Source: Notospermus geniculatus
Lineage: Eukaryota; Nemertea; Pilidiophora; Heteronemertea; Lineidae
Assembly (NCBI GenBank): GCA_002633025.1
Contig: NMRB01000767.1
Coordinates: 114,952-178,951, forward strand
Length of the DNA stretch: 64,000 bases
Direction of reading: 5' to 3'
In this document: in pieces, positions 11,050-22,296 of the stretch
Numbering within the stretch: position 1 is the first letter of the stretch
Layout of the letters: each line of letters begins with the position of its first letter
Position numbers and translations under genes: made by a program
Notes under the pieces: generated by a model
What the model was told of the DNA's origin: nothing
The model's database searches: none
What the model saw: only the letters and a program-made list of their open reading frames with translations

Positions 11050-11667
11050 NNNNNNNNNNNNNNNNNNNNNNNNNNNNNNNNNNNNNNNNNNNNNNNNNNN
11101 NNNNNNNNNNNNNNNNNNNNNNNNNNNNNNNNNNNNNNNNNNNNNNNNNNNNNNNNNNNNNNNNNNNNNNNNNNNNNNNNNNNNNNNNNNNNNNNNNNNN
11201 NNNNNNNNNNNNNNNNNNNNNNNNNNNNNNNNNNNNNNNNNNNNNNNNNNNNNNNNNNNNNNNNNNNNNNNNNNNNNNNNNNNNNNNNNNNNNNNNNNNN
11301 NNNNNNNNNNNNNNNNNNNNNNNNNNNNNNNNNNNNNNNNNNNNNNNNNNNNNNNNNNNNNNNNNNNNNNNNNNNNNNNNNNNNNNNNNNNNNNNNNNNN
11401 NNNNNNNNNNNNNNNNNNNNNNNNNNNNNNNNNNNNNNNNNNNNNNNNNNNNNNNNNNNNNNNNNNNNNNNNNNNNNNNNNNNNNNNNNNNNNNNNNNNN
11501 NNNNNNNNNNNNNNNNNNNNNNNNNNNNNNNNNNNNNNNNNNNNNNNNNNNNNNNNNNNNNNNNNNNNNNNNNNNNNNNNNNNNNNNNNNNNNNNNNNNN
11601 NNNNNNNNNNNNNNNNNNNNNNNNNNNNNNNNNNNNNNNNNNNNNNNNNNNNNNNNNNNNNNNNNNN
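11050..11667. other. Assembly gap (618 Ns)
   Basis: Run of unknown bases directly upstream of the first recognisable SLC44 exon. The exon coding TM1 of SLC44 (normally before [11 protein letters not shown]) probably lies here or further right. Confidence 0.99.
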
Positions 11668-11764
11668 CGTTTGCAGAAGTGTTACAGAAAGGCGGGATGT
11701 CCTGACGATGTCCGCACGACAATGCAGACAAGTTGCCGAAGGTGTCGGGAAGTTCATTTCCGCG

Positions 11765-11949
11765 TCGAAATTTTGGTCTCGATCAAAATTTGGATGCGGA
11801 AATTTCGCCCTCTCCCGAATGTGCGGAAATGCCGGGAACTGCTTAGGAATGATAAAGACAGTGAACGGAATCTTTCAAGAATACGCGGAATGAATGCGGA
11901 ATTGCTAAATTTGCGTTCCGCATCTTGTCCGCGCCCTAGTGGACGCTAG
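11765..11949 (+). mobile_element. Right part of a MITE, same family as 21880-22131
   Basis: Reading left to right, the sequence from GGATGCGGAAATTTCGCCCTCTCCCGAAT to GCCCTAGTGGACGC is the reverse complement of most of the element at 21880-22131. It includes CAGTGAACGGAATCTTTCAAG and the TIR CTAGTGGACGC. The left end is probably near or inside the gap. Confidence 0.7.
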
Positions 11950-12099
11950 GTTTAAATGGCCAAAGGTTTACCAGTCGGCAAACAAAAACGCAAGGAACTG
12001 CGATCCTTCGTAATACAGTGAAATGAAATCACCAGCCTGAATAGGGGTTCGTCAGCCATTAAAAGTGTGTGGTCTTTCGATGACAAAACGGATCGAGGT

Positions 12100-12720
12100 C
12101 TTCAGAAAAGTTTGGAGTGTGACAATAGAAACGTTGAGGCGCCTAACGCGAACGACAACGTAAGCAGAAATGACGTCAGACTGCGGCCGCCTGGCGGACC
12201 GAATCGTATTCAAACGCCTTCTGCAGGAGGAGTTCCCTGCGGCAGGTACTTCATTTTGCTGATCAGGAAGATCTGTCATTCCCACCCCTGCCTTTGTCTA
12301 TAATCATTCCATGGCTGACCGACAACGGCGAGAACCTTCGTAGCTTTTGATGCCTACCCCAACTCTCGTTCTCATCAGAGGTCTCGCTGGACATCGCGAG
12401 AAGTTCCATTTCCTCCTCGGTCGGCTGCGAGTAGCCATAAACGGTGAAAATGCCCCGACGACGACCGGAATCATTGGTCCCGTACGTTCTGCGCCTTTTC
12501 CCGCCCATTTTAGGCGTAGGCCTAGCACTGCCTCCAAACGAAGATTTGTTAAGGTATCCAAAGCTGAGCCAGTAAATCAAGAAATTCCTTCAATAATCGA
12601 AAGAACGATGACAATATCTATGTCTTTGGGCAGAATAATTGACACAAGACGTCGAAATACGCCCGAATCATCGTGTATCCCGAATGTTTGGTCCTGGCGT
12701 CCGCCATTTTTGTTGTGATG
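12100..12720. other. CpG-rich stretch with ATGGCGG start-like sites, possible promoter of a minus-strand gene
   Basis: This stretch is richer in CpG than its surroundings. It contains TGACGTCA-type motifs, and on the minus strand AAAAATGGCGGACGCC (around 12707) and TAAAATGGGCGG (around 12510), which look like YY1-type or Kozak start contexts. It lies upstream of SLC44, so it is a reasonable candidate for that gene's promoter and first exons, but no SLC44-like N-terminus could be read. Confidence 0.3.
12348..12513 (-). CDS. Candidate first coding exon, unassigned
   Basis: Minus strand: ATGGGCGGGAAAAGGCGC opens a frame whose peptide starts MGGKRRRTYGTNDSGRRRG, then a Tyr/Gln/Pro stretch and an acidic segment rich in Glu, Ser and Met. 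It reaches a possible donor (GGG then GTAGGC) near 12348. I do not recognise the family. It could be the first exon of the SLC44 gene or of another minus-strand gene hidden by the gap, or a chance frame in GC-rich DNA. Confidence 0.2.
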
Positions 12721-13537
12721 GATTTGCCAAGCGAACCTGGCCTCCCTGCAACACGAAACCAGACGACAGCCGGTCGAAGTTGTGCGACGGAACAGCATAT
12801 GTGATATAAGGCGCAATTACACTTGACCGTTTGATTATGACAAATTCGGGGCCTATATTGATCTGGCAGAGATTTCAAATCACTGAGAGTAACTTATGAG
12901 ATTCTTTTTCTGATGTAATCGTGAGACAGAAGCTAGAGGCGGGGGGATAACACTTGGGCCTTTACGGTACTCTTCTTAAAAGGCTGGTTTCCGCCCAGTT
13001 ACAGATTAGGGCTAAAACCACGTCGTATTTTGTTCGCCAGTTCGCCGGATGTGCACCGTGTAGGTTTTCGTGGGGCGATTTGAAGTCGGGGGCGAAAAAA
13101 CTGTTGTTGGCGAAGACAGACAGTTGACAAGAGGTTCCAAAACTTCTACACAACTCGGGGCGTATTCTGACATGGTACATTTGTATGAAATTGCTTCATT
13201 GTGTAGATGTTCGCATCAACATCAGGAAGCCAAGAATTTGTGATTTCTGCAGAACCGGTCAGATCTTCATGGCCAGCCAGGAAAGCATCGATAGTTTCGT
13301 GACGACTTCCATCATTTCCTCCAGAGCACCAACACCAATCTGTCAATTATTTATTGTCTAGATCAACAAATCACAGTTGGTAAGGTTCGATACAGCAAAT
13401 ACACTGTGTTCTCATGAAAGCCAATAATCTTCACCTGTTCCCCTTGCACGCTGTGGCATTGACGGCGTGCGGCGGAACAGCGCATGATTTGAAGCTGATT
13501 GGCTGATACAGGCACGTGACCTCCATGACAAATGAGT

Positions 13538-13637
13538 AGGCCTAGTCTCGCGCAGCCAGCGGTTTTGTCCCGCAGTGTTCTCCCACTGATGCGATTCCCC
13601 AGATTCGGAACAGCCCGCTGGGTGACCGAGACTAGAG
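13538..13637. mobile_element. MITE with CTAGTCTCG ends
   Basis: CTAGTCTCGCGCAGCCAGCGG at the left end pairs with CCGCTGGGTGACCGAGACTAG at the right end. A related short copy is at 41143-41193 (TAGTCTCGCGCAGCCAG). Confidence 0.6.
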
Positions 13638-13973
13638 GAGTGTGCCCGCGTGACGTCAGAGGGCAAGTCAATATCGTTGGGACTTGGGCCCTTCTTATTT
13701 ATTTACTGTTTTGGCGGAACTAAGAGCCTTGTTGTGGCAACAGGACACACAAACCTTGAATCCTTATCGATTCCTGACGTCACGAACACATAAAGGCAGA
13801 TTACAAGGAGGGTCAGGCATTATTTATGAGAATACAATGTAATTGGACTTCCAAGTTCTTTGGGGTTAACTGGTCATCGCGTTCATACACTTGACTGAGG
13901 CCACGGGTGGTATGGCAGTGTAATCCCCTAGATGCGAGATCTGATCTGACGAACCCAACCTGGAATGGCCTAT

Positions 13974-14103
13974 TTTAAAGCCGGCCTATTTCCATTACGC
14001 CACCGCATAGAGTGACAAAAAATCCTGCCGCTCCACAGCACGGCAGGTACCGGTTTTTTGTCACTCTATGCGGTGACGTAATGGAAATAGGTCAGCTTTA
14101 AAC
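13974..14103. mobile_element. 130-bp fold-back MITE
   Basis: TTTAAAGCCGGCCTATTTCC...CGCATAGAGTGACAAAAAA is mirrored by TTTTTTGTCACTCTATGCGG...GGAAATAGGTCAGCTTTAAA around a short GC-rich centre with its own CTGCCG/CGGCAG pairing. Confidence 0.75.
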
Positions 14104-14400
14104 TTTGCTAAGAGCAATTTGTCTCACCAATCCTATAGGCCTACTTCAACAATTCGTTTCCATGTCAAAGGCCCCACGATTCTAAAAAAAGGATTCCACA
14201 GCGACACAGAGAAAATCGAAATTGAGCAATTTGTCCGAGCATGTTTATAAATTGATATAACCTCAGGATAGACAAACGTTCTCTGTTGATTTTAATATGT
14301 TGGACCAATAATGATCCAATCTTGATTAAACAAGAAAAGGACATCGGAGCGATGTCTATGGTTTCCGATGATAAGTTTACTACTCTAGAGCTAGTTATCT

Positions 14401-14930
14401 GTGACCTTGACCTATGACCTTGAGAAGTATTGCGTAACTGGAACAGAGATCCTTGATTAAACAAATAGGGGATGGTTAATGCAGGCTTCTAATTAGTTTT
14501 CCCCTGAAATTCTGAGGAGATTTGCACTTTAGAACTGTTTGACCTTGACCTCTGACCTTCAAGGTCATTGTGTAATCTGAAAGCTCATCCTTGATAGCCT
14601 AGGTGTAGATGAAGGTTTTAGGCTTCCACCATCACCAGGTTCTGTCTCATGTTATTTGTGATGGTTGGCTGTGACCTTGACCTCTGACCTTGAGAAGTAT
14701 TGCATAACTGGGACAGGATCCCTGATTAAACCTATCGGGGATGGTAAATTCAGGCTTCTAATTCGTTTTTTCCTGAAATTCCGAGGAGATTTGCACTTAA
14801 GAACTGTTTGACCTTGACCTTGACCTCTGACCTTCAAGGTCATTGCGTAATCTGAAAGCTCATCCTTGATAACCTAGGTGTAGGTGAAGGTTTTAGGTCT
14901 CTACCATCACCAGATTCTGACTTATGTCAT
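14401..14930. repeat. 270-bp tandem repeat, two units, rich in TGACCTTGA half-sites
   Basis: The unit starting GTGACCTTGACC at 14401 recurs at 14671. Both contain AGAAGTATTGCRTAACTGG, GATTTGCACTT, GAACTGTTTGACCTTGACCT, TGACCTTCAAGGTCATTG and CATCCTTGAT. The array continues as a degenerate stretch to the palindrome at 15480-15509, so it is probably part of a larger dispersed element. Confidence 0.8.
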
Positions 14931-15418
14931 GTTATCAAATTTGAATATCAAATCTCACCATGATATCAGCAAATATCATGCGACCGAGCAGGTGCAAACT
15001 GAAAATTTCAGTTGCAATAACATCCGTGGATGAGCAATGATGTTCTGATACCAGTTTCAAGTCACTTACTGTGGCAGATCTCCCGATATGTCAAAATATC
15101 AAATTTGATATATCAATATCATTATGATGCTGACACTGGAGAATGAATTTGTTGGTGCCAGTATCTTGCCAAGGGCCATAAACATAGGGAAGGAACTTGT
15201 TGCTAGTGCTCTACCTGGCGTCGGAGACAAGTTATTCAAGAAACAAAAGTGTGACAGACAAAATCTCAACTTTTGATATGTCAATTTCACCATGAACCAG
15301 GTATCGGAGACTGGAAATTTTCATTCCATCTTGTAGCTCAGGTCATGAAACCTAGGGGTAGGTCACATTTCCAGGTCTGTAGCTCTTGCAGGAACAAAGT
15401 TACAGGTGTGACAGACTG

Positions 15419-15509
15419 AACAGACAGACAGACAGACAGACAGACACACACACAGACAGACACCACGACCAAACACTATATGGTTTCCGATCTTGAGATC
15501 GGAAACCAT
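15419..15509. repeat. CAGA microsatellite and 30-bp palindrome
   Basis: GACAGACAGACAGACA with a short CACA run is followed by a perfect palindrome, ATGGTTTCCGATCTT and its complement. ATGGTTTCCGAT also occurs at 14357, suggesting that 14357-15509 is one repeat element. Confidence 0.7.
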
Positions 15510-15761
15510 AACAAGCGATTTATTTTGTTGATACATTGTATTTCCCCGAGAGCACATTTCGGACTGTAGTGTGCTTCAGTCACTAACAAAATGATGGATT
15601 TCAACGCATACTTTTTAGTTTTTCTGTCTGATGTTTTCAGACGACATGCTTGGCATTTTGCTGAGACGAGTGGCAAGACATGCATTGATGTTTTTGAAAA
15701 AAACGTCGAAATTCGTGATCTCTGAGAGGTCACGAATTTCGTTGGCCATAGCGAGAGAGCT

Positions 15762-16300
15762 ATGGTCTTGAATGTCTTCAGAGGAAATGACAATGTCATG
15801 GTCTTTAGAGGAAATGACAGTGCCATCGTCTTCAGAGGAAATGATCGTGAGAGGAAATATGGCAATGTCGTGGTCTTCAGAGGAAAAGGCAATGTCATGG
15901 TCTTCAGAGGAAATGGCATGCCATGATCTTGAGTGGAAATGGCAATGCCGTGGCCTTCAGAGGAATTGATCCTGAGAGGAAATGGCAATATCATGGTCTT
16001 CAGAGGAAATGGCAACGCCAGACCTTCGGAGCAAATGATCCTGGGAGGAAATGGCAATACCATGGTCTTGAGAGGATTGAAGTGGAAATGCCAGGTCTTC
16101 AGAGGAAATGGTCCTGAGGGGAAATGGCAATGCCATGGTCTTGAGAGAAGAATGGCAACGACGTGGTCTTGAGAGGAAATGGCGACGTCTTGCTCTGGAT
16201 ATGGCAATGACGTGGTCTTGACAGGAAATGGCAACGGTATGATCATGAGAGGAAATGGCATTGCAGTGGTCTTGAGAGGAAATGGCATGTTGGTCCAGTG
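15762..16300. repeat. 24-bp minisatellite (GGTCTTCAGAGGAAATGGCA), open in one minus frame
   Basis: About 20 variable copies of GGTCTTSAGAGGAAATGGCAATGNCAT are arranged head to tail. Because 24 is a multiple of three, the minus strand has a 275-codon open frame (16303-15476) repeating LPFPLKTM-like octapeptides. No signal peptide, domain or splice context supports a protein, so I list it as a repeat. Confidence 0.8.
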
Positions 16301-16309
16301 CAAAGCAAC

Positions 16310-18875
16310 CTTTGTATTGTTGATCAGTAAGATGAATTCATTAAGAATGAATCGGAGATAGCCTTCCTTGAAATGACAAGGTTATAATATTATTATCGTT
16401 ACATAAATATTATTCTTCCTGTAGTTTTGTGCGGAACCATTCATTCATTTCAGGGTTACGTTTCTATGTTGATCGGTAACCAAGGAAACAACATAAATTG
16501 TAATCATTGCTTGTCGTCTGCATATTTACTTGCGCATATTTGATGTGATTGAGTCACCCATTGTTGTCATGACGATGGAATGCCCACCTGCTAATGAACC
16601 ATTAATTATGTAACCATAATTGCTGAACCCTGCTGACTGTTGATTATTGTTTGTGTCATAAACAGCGCCAGTGGGTCATACCATGGAAGAATACTATAAA
16701 GATTCTTTATAATACTTTCATGGTAGAACGTCCTGCAAACTGACGACCAAGACAAACTAGGCCTACTCCTCTGAAAAAGGACTCAGTGAATGGAGTACAA
16801 TATGTTGACTTGAGGAGACCAACGAGTCCTGTAGGATGGAGCTCGCCGACATTCGCCGAAACGCGACACAAGGACCTCCCCGCAGAGGAGCGGCACCTCC
16901 CCTGGTCTGAATCAAATCGTCTGCTTGTGAAACTGAATGGCAGAACAGAAGACGTCTTTACAGAATTTACCCATGGAAGTGTTATAAAATCCCGTGATTT
17001 ACCCAAGAATGATTTAGATTAGAAAGGGGGTGTCGCCATGATCAGATGATATTGCGGTTCTGATTTCATGTGCCGCCAGAATATAGCCCCATATCAGCCT
17101 TGGAACGAGGACAAAATGCGTATAATATTAGTTTAGTTATAATATCACCAGGTGTGGAGTGCGACATTATTCCCAATTCTCAGTGTTCCCCTCATTGTAT
17201 CGGGCGCACTATGAAACGCGAGTGACCGATTTCTCTGCGTCCCCTATTGAAAAGTCCTAGCTGTCTTTTGTATGGAAACACTGAGATATAGGGAACACTA
17301 GAAAACGTTACACCGGGAAAACTCACCATGTTTATGTTCGACATCTTCCACTTTATTGTCACAACATCCCATTCTTAAAACCTTCTAATCCACAAAAAAT
17401 AAAAAGATCGATCACAATATCTTCTGAAAAATACTAAAATATCCATATATTCCTCCAAGTATCCCAAATGTTCCTATATATTCGAATTCATACTGCGACG
17501 ACGGAGTAGTTCTTCTCGGACCCAATCTCGATCGATTCTTGAGCGAACTGTTCAGGGAACTATTGCATACTCCTGACGACAAACGAGACGGCAAAATCCA
17601 TGCAACGCAAATGACGACGGCCCGAGGAGACGCGGCCCGTTGGTCATGCGCGAATAGTTGGTAATTAAGTTCAGGTATAGGACAATAATATAGGTCTGTT
17701 TTGTCTCTAGGGCTGGTTTATGTTCACTGGTCCTGAAAATGACGTTTACAAATGCACCCACGTCAGGAATGTGCCCCGCTCAACGTCACTTGAGGGTGTG
17801 GTATTCTGGTAAGCCTACCACCGTGATGGTGTTGTGGCAGGCGTACGCTGGGCCAAATCCAGTGAGAAAAAGCCTTCTCAAGCTGGTGTCACTTAGAGAT
17901 ATTTTAAAGTCACGAAGTCCTACCCTCAAATTTCATGATAAACCCTAGGATACTCACGGACGCCATCTGGGAAAGAATGTAAGAACTACAATGACCCATC
18001 TCGGGGCGTGGAAGGCGGTGTTTTTCATACAGAATTGGCTCATCTGAGTGTATCCCCCCAATTAGCAAGTCATGGCTGATTCCATCAGTCTATTGTTAGG
18101 GAACACTGACAGACAGGGGACAACTACAGGCATTACACCAATGTCAATTTGGCGAGCCTCGTCCCCAGGTCATTTCCTTCTCTTATTGTTGCACTTCTGA
18201 CACTGCACTCTGGATGTTGTGAGTGCCCTCACAAGAACCGGAATGAACAGAAGCATGGAATGAGCAAACACCTCCCTGAAGACGAGGGTATGGTGGGGTG
18301 AGTGACGTTGTCCCTGGCGATAGCCAGCTTGAACAAAGTTACTTCTGTGTCAGTGTTTCTTCCTGTTCCATGGGTTGGGACAATGTATGGGAATGGGTGG
18401 AGCACGAAGAGGAATGTTACGTTGAAAGATTCTTCAAAAACAAGACAGTAAGAGAATCATTACTTTATAAAAATGTTTACTTTATACATCATGATGTTTA
18501 AAATTGATTACAATTAACATTGTACTGAAGCTTTTAACTTACATAACAGTACAATTACTGTAGCAACATCTGAAACGGGTCGAGCCACCGAATGATCAAA
18601 TAACAAAACTGTTTTAGTTCAATCCAGAGAACGCAGGAATGGGTACTGTAACTCTCAAAGGAGATGTGCTTTTGTGATAAAGCTTCAAGTATACCTAACA
18701 GATATGTACAGAAAGTTTCACTGGCTTATACAGAACTATTCACATTATGAATGAAGGGTGCAAAATGATTAATTCCACCTCATTAAGCAATCATATGGCA
18801 ATTGCACCAAGTGAAAATTTCACTAATATATGTTATCCTTGCAAAACTGACCTTTGAGCTTGCGTGAAATATCTT
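16310..18875. other. Long stretch without recognised gene
   Basis: Mostly AT-rich single-copy-looking DNA. A 78-codon plus frame at 16786-17022 (peptide begins MNGVQYVDLRRPTSPVGWSS) is not low complexity but I do not recognise it and see no splice context. Nothing else could be supported. Confidence 0.4.
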
Positions 18876-19205
18876 GTACAATGGAACCTCCCAAAGTGGA
18901 CACCTCTGACAGCAGGACACACCTCTTCTACCGGGTAAAGACAACAAGTTCAAGGACAATTTGTATTGAGAACAATTTGTACCTGGGATAAGTTGTACCT
19001 TTGATCAATTATACTGTATATTATACTATATAACCGGTATTCAGTATAATTCCTCCAAGGTTGTACGTAGGTCGAATTGTACCAAGGCAGTCCCAATTTG
19101 GTCATTTCTATAGTTTCCTTTTGACCTCTGTAACAAGGACACCTCTATTTAATGCCAGCATCTATCCGTCCAAAAGGTGTCCAGAATTGGGAGGTTCCAC
19201 TGTAC
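18876..19205. mobile_element. Dispersed 'GTACARTGGAACCTCCC' element (pogo/Tigger-like ends)
   Basis: GTACAATGGAACCTCCC at the left is matched by GGGAGGTTCCACTGTAC at the right. Inside are AGTGGACACCTCTGACAG and GACCTCTGTAACAAGGACACCTCT, motifs shared with copies at 46200-46380, 47625-47790, 51115-51205 and 62577-62788. Assignment to pogo/Tigger rests only on the end sequence. Confidence 0.6.
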
Positions 19206-19319
19206 GTACCCTGAGATAAGGACTGCTGCATGAACTATTTTGTGCAATAAACAATCTTTACAATGAAATACTTCCAATTTATGGAATAGGCCTAATGTCC
19301 GAGGACTCAGTGGGGAATT

Positions 19320-19428
19320 CAGGCCTTTCCGTTTGACGGGCGCGAAAATGCATGCGCCTCACAAACAATAGAAAATCTATTGTTTGCGAAGCGCATGCGT
19401 TTTCGTGCCTGTCAAACGGAAAGGCCTG
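19320..19428. mobile_element. 109-bp hairpin MITE with 6-bp target duplication GGAATT
   Basis: CAGGCCTTTCCGTTTGACGG at the left is mirrored at the right end; the arms are about 50 bp with few mismatches and meet near AACAATAGAAAATCTATTGTT. GGAATT flanks it at 19314-19319 and 19429-19434. Confidence 0.75.
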
Positions 19429-19434
19429 GGAATT

Positions 19435-20690
19435 TCATGTGACAAGTCACAACATGTGACGAAGAAAAGAGCCACATTCATGGCAAAAAATTACGATAGA
19501 ACATCAAATGAAATATTTTTGACATTGGCTCTTCCTAGAACTTTTTAAAATCTTACCTAAATTGTGACAACAATTAAGAAGCTAGATGGACCTTAACTAT
19601 AACTACGCTGCACGGCTAAGAAAGTTAAAAGTTAAATTGAATATCATTAGATTGCCAGGTAAAGGTGCAAATGAGAAACTTTCTATAATCACTGAGTTTG
19701 AAGGCAGAACTTGCAGACTAGCAACCAGAAGTTGTTACCAACAGCTCAGTTTTTCTGTCACTGTTGGTATCAGCACTTGTGCAGTTTGGTGGAAATTATG
19801 ATGGATGTAATGAAGCTTCAGAAAGTGCTCCTCTGGAGCTTTAATGCAGCTGAAATCCTGCTCCAGAGCATTGAACTATTTTCAACCCCCAGGTTTTCAA
19901 ATTATGAACTTAGCAACATTGCAATCTTGTTGCATCAGTAAAAGTTTCAGGCTGTTCTTGGCCACAGAGGAATGTGAACGTAACGCCGCCAACATATACA
20001 AATACAGTTAAAATCATATGAACCGCACCAATTTAATTGCAATATTGGTCAGTAAAACCTGACTGGTTATGTGTGAGTTACTGACAACTGCCTCTCACCA
20101 CCAAGTTTTATATCGATGTTAAATTCTAACCCCATAGTAATGATATACTTGTTTGTTCCTTGAGCTGAAACCCAACTTTTCTCTCCAAAATACCGGTACC
20201 TAATATAATGTGGACGACTACCGGTAATAGGCATATTCCCTTACAGGATTCTGTAATTTTGTGAAGGAGCCAATAAATTCTGTGTCTGGCAATAGAAATG
20301 ATGCTACTGCAACCTCATTTAGATAACCAATTATTCAACTGCTTTCTTCAGCAACAATAAAAGATGAGATAGGAACTCAACACTCCTCCAAACCCCAATG
20401 AAGTTTCTTTCAAACTTTTGTGCAACTCAGGCCAACCTAATTCACCAGGCGAAAAGCTAAAGGTGTTCATCTTCATCTTGAATTAGGAGTTGCAATCGAA
20501 AACCGAAGAACAGCCAGGATACATCTTGCAACGTCAAGGCCGACAATCACTTCGCCTTCAGAGTACTGGTACACTCTACACTCACATAGAGTGTAGTCCT
20601 CTAAGGTGTAGCAATATGAACCAGTGATGGTTCAAGATGCCAGGAACCGGCAAACGTATCCCAAAACCTCGCAAAATCTTCAGTCATTTC
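19435..20690. other. Stretch without recognised gene
   Basis: AT-rich DNA with short open frames only. I see no conserved protein segment, RNA gene or clear repeat. Confidence 0.4.
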
Positions 20691-20769
20691 TTCAAGCTTT
20701 TGCTCAAAACTTCCAATTTCTACAGGGTTTTATCACAAAAATTTCAATCCCTTCACCGGTCATTTCTTC

Positions 20770-21090
20770 AAATCTAAGCTCAAAACCTTGAATTTCTTCA
20801 AGTTTCATCTCAAAAATGTGAAGAAATTCAAGGTTTTGAGCTTGAATTTCTTCAAACTTCAGCTCAAAACCTTGAATTTCGTCAAGTTTCATCTCAAAAA
20901 TTTGAAGAAATTCAAGGTTTGAGCTTGAATTTCCTCAAACTTCAGCTCAAAACCTTGAATTTCGTCAAGTTTCATCTCAAAAATTTGAAGAAATTCAAGG
21001 TTTGAGCTTGAATTTCCTCAAACTTCAGCTCAAAACCTTGAATTTCGTCAAGTTTCATCTCAAAAATTTGAAGAAATTCAAAGTTTTGAG
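20770..21090. repeat. 83-bp tandem repeat with internal inverted symmetry
   Basis: CTTGAATTTCGTCAAGTTTC recurs at 20871, 20954 and 21037. Each unit also holds the reverse-complement-like GAAGAAATTCAAGGTTTTGAG, so single strands could fold into repeated hairpins. A minus frame through it spells Glu/Lys/Phe-rich peptides, which I take to be a by-product. Confidence 0.8.
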
Positions 21091-21879
21091 CCTGAATTTT
21101 CTGTAGGTCTTATTTGATATGGTCGTGATCCATGGATATACAAACACCTGATGCCTCAAAGTAATATTATTTTACTGTAACTACTATACTAAAACTTCAA
21201 CTTACCAATGTGACTACAACTTATGGTTTACAACTTATAATACAAGCAGGTATAAAAATCTGAAAATTGCAAGATTTACATAAATTACACTTTGAAATTT
21301 TGAGAGTGTACAGGATTTATTTTACAACAACTGGACAAGTTGACAATCTCTGAGCCAAGATCAAGCCATATAGTAAATCATTAACGTAATACGACTTCAC
21401 CTCTCACAGAAATAAGTTAATAACGACAGAATACAGTACAGTTTTGATAGTAAAACCCTGTAAGAACTAGTCTCAGTGACCCTTATTTAGGGCCCTTCGA
21501 ACATGAGGTGGGGTTCAAAACAGATGTGAGATGGATACGGACCTGTTCACCCATAGCTGGGTACGAATGAAAATAATTCTGGAGTATTTACTAAGCATGG
21601 ACAAGAATCTTTCTCAAATGCATATTATTGCCACAGGATCAATGACTCGGGCAGTTCAGCTCCGAGTCTGACGATCAGACAATGCCAAGATATCACAGAA
21701 TAAGAAGATTAAGCATAACTAACGAGAGGTGTTAGCGTATTTTGGCAACATCTGAGGATATCAGAATGTGCCTCCCTCCAGCAGTGAAGCAATCACAACA
21801 TCTAACTTCCAGAAACGGAACTCTACATCTGTTCAGATAGGGCTAGTATTCGAGTTGGTACGTGACGTTCCTAAAACCT

Positions 21880-22131
21880 GGCGTCCACTAGGGCGCAGAC
21901 AAGACGTGGAACGCAAATTTAGTAAATCCGCATTCATTCAGCAATCTCTCCGCATATTCTTGAAAGATTCCGTTCACTGTCTTCATCATTCCTAAACATT
22001 TCCCGGCATTTCTGCATTTTCGGGAGAGGGCAAAATGCCCAATAGTCATTGATGCGAAAAGAATGCCGAAATGACATACGTAATTTGCTTCCGCAACCCT
22101 TTCTAATGTTGTCGGCGCTCTAGTGGACGCC
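21880..22131. mobile_element. 252-bp MITE with GGCGTCCACTAG ends and 4-bp duplication ACCT
   Basis: GGCGTCCACTAGGGCGC at the left pairs with GGCGCTCTAGTGGACGCC at the right. ACCT is present at 21876-21879 and 22132-22135. A partial reverse-oriented copy is at 11765-11949. It lies 3' of the SCaMC stop codon. Confidence 0.8.
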
Positions 22132-22296
22132 ACCTATTACCAGGGACAGAATTATGTGAGGCAGACTTGTAACCCTTTCACAATGAATGATGAATTAAAC
22201 AGAAAGTAAAATGCTCCTCATCAGAACTTTTCGAACGTTCCATGATGTGATCCCATCAATAACCCTTTTCTGATTGGACGCTCTCCAGAAGCTCCT

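Noticed and set aside
10889-11949. Frames of 236-307 codons spanning 11050-11667
   Set aside because: They are mostly translated Ns from the assembly gap; only the SLC44 exon at 10893-10971 is real.
13146-13346. Minus frame with WCWCSGGNDGS as a possible lectin-like exon
   Set aside because: No conserved domain pattern or convincing splice sites; probably chance.
15476-16303. 275-codon minus frame as a protein-coding gene
   Set aside because: Entirely made of a 24-bp tandem repeat; no splice, signal or domain evidence. Kept only as a repeat with a low-priority check.
16786-17022. 78-codon plus frame
   Set aside because: Unrecognised, no promoter or splice context, with an overlapping minus frame of similar length; mentioned only in the stretch description.
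17950-17966. Micro-exon ATGGCGTCC between an AG and a GTGAGT on the minus strand
   Set aside because: Nine bases with no recognisable partner exons; cannot be supported.
20704-20892. Coiled-coil-like minus frame (LEEIQGFEL repeats)
   Set aside because: Product of the 83-bp tandem repeat; the frame does not stay open through the whole array.
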